Origin: Candidatus Phycorickettsia trachydisci
Lineage (GTDB): Bacteria > Pseudomonadota > Alphaproteobacteria > Rickettsiales > Rickettsiaceae
Length of the DNA: 25,633 bases
NCBI GenBank assembly: GCA_945875085.1
Contig: CAMCJU010000001.1
Coordinates: 1-25,633, forward strand
Direction: 5' to 3'
Below are positions 23,802 to 25,633 of the stretch, one piece after another. Below the pieces are notes generated by a model. That model saw only the letters and a list, made by a program, of their open reading frames with translations. It had not been told where the DNA came from and ran no database searches. The number at the start of each line of letters is the position of its first letter. The first letter of the stretch is position 1. Both the position numbers and the translations under genes were made by a program.

Positions 23802-24167
23802 ATGAAAGCTAAATTATTCCTTCTGGCTGCTTTGTTAGCTGCCACAACGGTTAATGCTGATACCGCTAAACAAGTTGTTGATAGATATTTTAATGAAATT
23901 TGGCAGGATTTTACAAAATGTAAGAATTATAAAGTCAATGAATTGTATGCGCAATTTTATGACGCAAATCCAAGTCTAGAAAAAGATTTAACGCATTTTT
24001 GTACAGAGCTATTAGGGAGTTATAAAGAATGTAAACCAACAGACGGGCCTTGGAAAAAACCAAACGCCAAAGCCATAATCTCCTTCTATGGTGATAAGTT
24101 GCGCCGAACTCTCGAGCTCTTCGTCCAAAATGGATCTGCTATTGGCACTCCTTGCGTTTTTAAGTAG
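23802..24167 (+). CDS. Small secreted four-cysteine protein, unknown
   Basis: This 121-residue protein has a clear Sec signal peptide ending VNA (17-19), leaving a mature chain of about 102 residues. Cysteines at 40, 67, 77 and 118 could form two disulfides in the periplasm or outside the cell. The mature part is mostly helical (KQVVDRYFNEIWQDF; KLRRTLELFVQNG). I do not recognise the family. It stands alone between the glycosyltransferases and the FlhB-like gene, with whose 3' end it overlaps by 8 bases tail to tail. The coding call rests on the signal peptide, the even cysteine count and base composition like its neighbours. Confidence 0.7.
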   Translation: MKAKLFLLAALLAATTVNADTAKQVVDRYFNEIWQDFTKCKNYKVNELYAQFYDANPSLEKDLTHFCTELLGSYKECKPTDGPWKKPNAKAIISFYGDKLRRTLELFVQNGSAIGTPCVFK

Positions 24168-24450
24168 GACTAGATCTCTTGCTGTATATGTAGGATAGTA
24201 TCTGGGCGATTGCTTCATACGCTTCTTTTGGAATGTGCTGATTTACTTCAACTATTGAAAGTAGCTCGGCAAGTTCTTGATTTTGCTCGATATGAATATC
24301 GTGTTTTTCAGCTTCTTGAATAATTTTCTCAGCCAATGAGTTTTTTCCTGTAGCTAAGATTACAGGCGCCATATTTTTTTGCTTGTCGTAGCCAATCGCT
24401 ACAGCTGTTTTGACTTTCTTTTTCTTGATAAATAGTTCATAATTTTCCAT
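24160..24450 (-). CDS. Orphan FlhB/YscU C-terminal-domain-like protein (FhlB type)
   Basis: This 96-residue protein matches the cytoplasmic C-terminal part of the export-switch proteins FlhB/EscU: KTAVAIGYD (14-22), MAPVILATGKN (27-37), AEKIIQEAEKHDIHIEQNQ (40-58), ELAELL (59-64) and the ending IPKEAYEAIAQILSYIY (73-89). The membrane domain and the self-cleaving NPTH motif are absent, as in the stand-alone FhlB/YlqH proteins. These are found near flagellar genes or as orphans in other bacteria, and some can partly replace the FlhB C-terminal domain. No flagellar or type III gene is in the window. It is 25 bases from, and divergent to, pgpA. Confidence 0.82.
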   Translation of the reverse strand: MENYELFIKKKKVKTAVAIGYDKQKNMAPVILATGKNSLAEKIIQEAEKHDIHIEQNQELAELLSIVEVNQHIPKEAYEAIAQILSYIYSKRSSPT

Positions 24451-24475
24451 TGTATGTATATATTATTTTAGATTG

Positions 24476-25072
24476 ATGTTGAGTAAGAAAATGCTAGAAT
24501 TCATCGTAACGTTTGGCTTCATAGGTAAAATTAAAATCGCTCCTGGCACTTTTGGCTCACTGGCGGCATTTGTTTTTATGTACTTTATGTTATCTCTTAT
24601 ATCAAGATATCATATTCTGAGCTTTGTTAATAACTATCTTGCTATTGATGAAATTGCCCTGGTGTTTTGTTTTTTCTTAGCAATGCTTGTGTTGCTATTT
24701 ATAATAGGAGCCATGGCAAGTAGCAAATATGTAGAAAAATACTCAAAGCATGCTGATCCTAAGGAAGTTGTAATAGATGAGGTAGTTGGCCAGATGTTAA
24801 CCTCGATCCTTTGCTTTTTTGGCGCCGTTATGATTAGCCAGACTGCAATAGCCCAAAATATCGATAGCAGCGTGCTTAATTTTATTTTTGTATTCTTGCT
24901 GCCGTTTGTATTATTTCGCATCTTTGACATATTTAAGCCATGGCCAATAGACTATATTGATAGTAATATTAAAGGGGGCCTTGGCATTATGCTTGATGAT
25001 CTTTTGGCAGCAATTTTTGCAGCAGTAACTTTTTATGCATTGATTTTTTGTATCATAAATTTTTATCATTAA
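24476..25072 (+). CDS. pgpA: Phosphatidylglycerophosphatase A
   Basis: This 198-residue integral membrane enzyme dephosphorylates phosphatidylglycerophosphate to phosphatidylglycerol. It has about four hydrophobic segments and PgpA signatures: KIAPGTFGSLAAF near the N-terminus, PKEVVIDEVVGQ in the middle (the acidic catalytic part), FRIFDIFKPWPIDYID, and GGLGIMLDDLLAAIFA near the end. Possible starts are a TTG at 24473, ATG at 24476 and ATG at 24491. I prefer 24476, but the last gives a start just before the conserved N-terminal helix and has a purine-rich GAGTAAGAAA upstream. It is followed after 23 bases by the UbiH-like gene. Confidence 0.93.
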   Translation: MLSKKMLEFIVTFGFIGKIKIAPGTFGSLAAFVFMYFMLSLISRYHILSFVNNYLAIDEIALVFCFFLAMLVLLFIIGAMASSKYVEKYSKHADPKEVVIDEVVGQMLTSILCFFGAVMISQTAIAQNIDSSVLNFIFVFLLPFVLFRIFDIFKPWPIDYIDSNIKGGLGIMLDDLLAAIFAAVTFYALIFCIINFYH

Positions 25073-25095
25073 TTTTTGACAGGTAGTTTTATAAA

Positions 25096-25633
25096 ATGGA
25101 AATAGTGATACTAGGGGCTGGTTATACTGGCTTGATTACAGCTTTGGCTTTGGCGCATCATGGTATTAGAACCAAAGTAATTGAAAGAAGCCTGTGTGAT
25201 GAGAATTTTTTTAACGACCCTAGAACGACTTCAATAAATCTTCATTCTTGCGCATTTTTAACTAGACTAAACCTTTGGGAAGAATTACAGCATCTAGTCT
25301 CTGAAATCAGGCGCATTTATGTTGTTAATAACAAAGGCTCTGATATGATCGATTTTAGTCATCCAGCCTGCAGCGATCATACTTTAGCTTTGGGGTATAT
25401 GATTTGCAATTCAGATTTAAAAAAGCATCTTTACCATCAAGCAGCGCAAAACTCGATGATAGAGATAATAGATGGGGCGGTTTATCAAAGCGTCGCATTT
25501 GATCAGCAGTCTAGCAGCGGCCCTTGCCTGATATCTCTTAGTAACTTGCAAAAAATTTCTGCCAGTTTGTTGATAGCCTGTGATGGCAGAAATTCAGAGT
25601 TAAGAAGGCAGTATTTTCCATATCTAATTAATA
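25096..25633 (+). CDS. UbiH/UbiF-family FAD-dependent monooxygenase, 3' end outside window
   Basis: The frame is open from ATG 25096 to the right edge (179 codons). I translated it directly. The N-terminus is a dinucleotide-binding fold VILGAGYTGLITALALAHHG with the GxGxxG-type glycines and VIERS at the end of strand 2. PRTTSINLHSCAFLTRLNLW is the UbiH-type RTTALS-like segment, and LLIACDGRNSELRR near the edge is the family's second FAD motif (DG). Members hydroxylate the ring of ubiquinone precursors at the inner membrane. Which ring position (UbiH, UbiF, UbiL) cannot be decided from this half. Confidence 0.88.
   Translation, partial: MEIVILGAGYTGLITALALAHHGIRTKVIERSLCDENFFNDPRTTSINLHSCAFLTRLNLWEELQHLVSEIRRIYVVNNKGSDMIDFSHPACSDHTLALGYMICNSDLKKHLYHQAAQNSMIEIIDGAVYQSVAFDQQSSSGPCLISLSNLQKISASLLIACDGRNSELRRQYFPYLIN

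Overview
The window (about 35-40% G+C, densely packed, standard genetic code with TGA as stop) looks like chromosome from a host-associated, AT-rich alphaproteobacterium of the Rickettsiales or Holosporales kind. The signs are an mreB-mreC operon continuing into a protein-kinase-like/membrane/winged-helix block, mnmE-tlyA, map followed by a ruined radC, a head-to-head lpoA/rsmI pair, dnaK-dnaJ, exported DxD glycosyltransferases of a eukaryote-like family (GT32), and a short hairpin element inside a decayed gene. The exact lineage cannot be fixed from sequence alone.

Layout. 1-1480 (minus): N-terminal part of a sodium:solute symporter-type membrane protein that runs off the window. 1692-3768 (minus): mnmE-tlyA, tRNA and rRNA modification. 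3853-8794 (plus): a tightly spaced five-gene run of mreB, mreC, a protein-kinase-like protein without catalytic residues, a small multi-spanning membrane protein and a degenerate OmpR-type regulator. 8893-10131 (plus): map, then radC broken by loss of its middle, with a 63-nt palindromic element at the junction. 10255-12085 (plus): SPFH/band-7 protein and a TerC-family membrane protein. 12215-13321 (minus): an orphan protein with the His-Gly...Ala-Cys signature of caspase-like (clan CD) peptidases. 13402-14520 (minus) and 14522-15343 (plus): LpoA-like lipoprotein and RsmI, one base apart head to head. 15361-16857 (minus): exported Deg/HtrA-like protease, divergent from dnaK-dnaJ (16937-19992). 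20066-23682 (plus): two tandem, exported, two-domain GT32-like glycosyltransferases behind a good sigma70-type promoter. 23802-25633: a small secreted four-cysteine protein, an orphan FlhB C-terminal-like protein, pgpA and the start of a UbiH/UbiF-type flavin monooxygenase.

How the parts fit. Most genes are housekeeping: cell shape (MreBC), envelope (LpoA-like lipoprotein, PgpA, Deg protease), translation and RNA modification (MnmE, TlyA, RsmI, Map) and proteostasis (DnaKJ). The accessory and most interesting parts are the pseudokinase/membrane/regulator block joined to mreBC, the caspase-like orphan, the duplicated secreted glycosyltransferases with a second domain that has lost its DxD, and the palindrome in radC. 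The glycosyltransferases and the caspase-like protein are reasonable candidates for host-directed or surface functions, but that is inference.

No rRNA, tRNA, CRISPR array, complete insertion sequence or prophage was recognised. No gene-free stretch exceeds 300 bases; the longest is 1481-1691.
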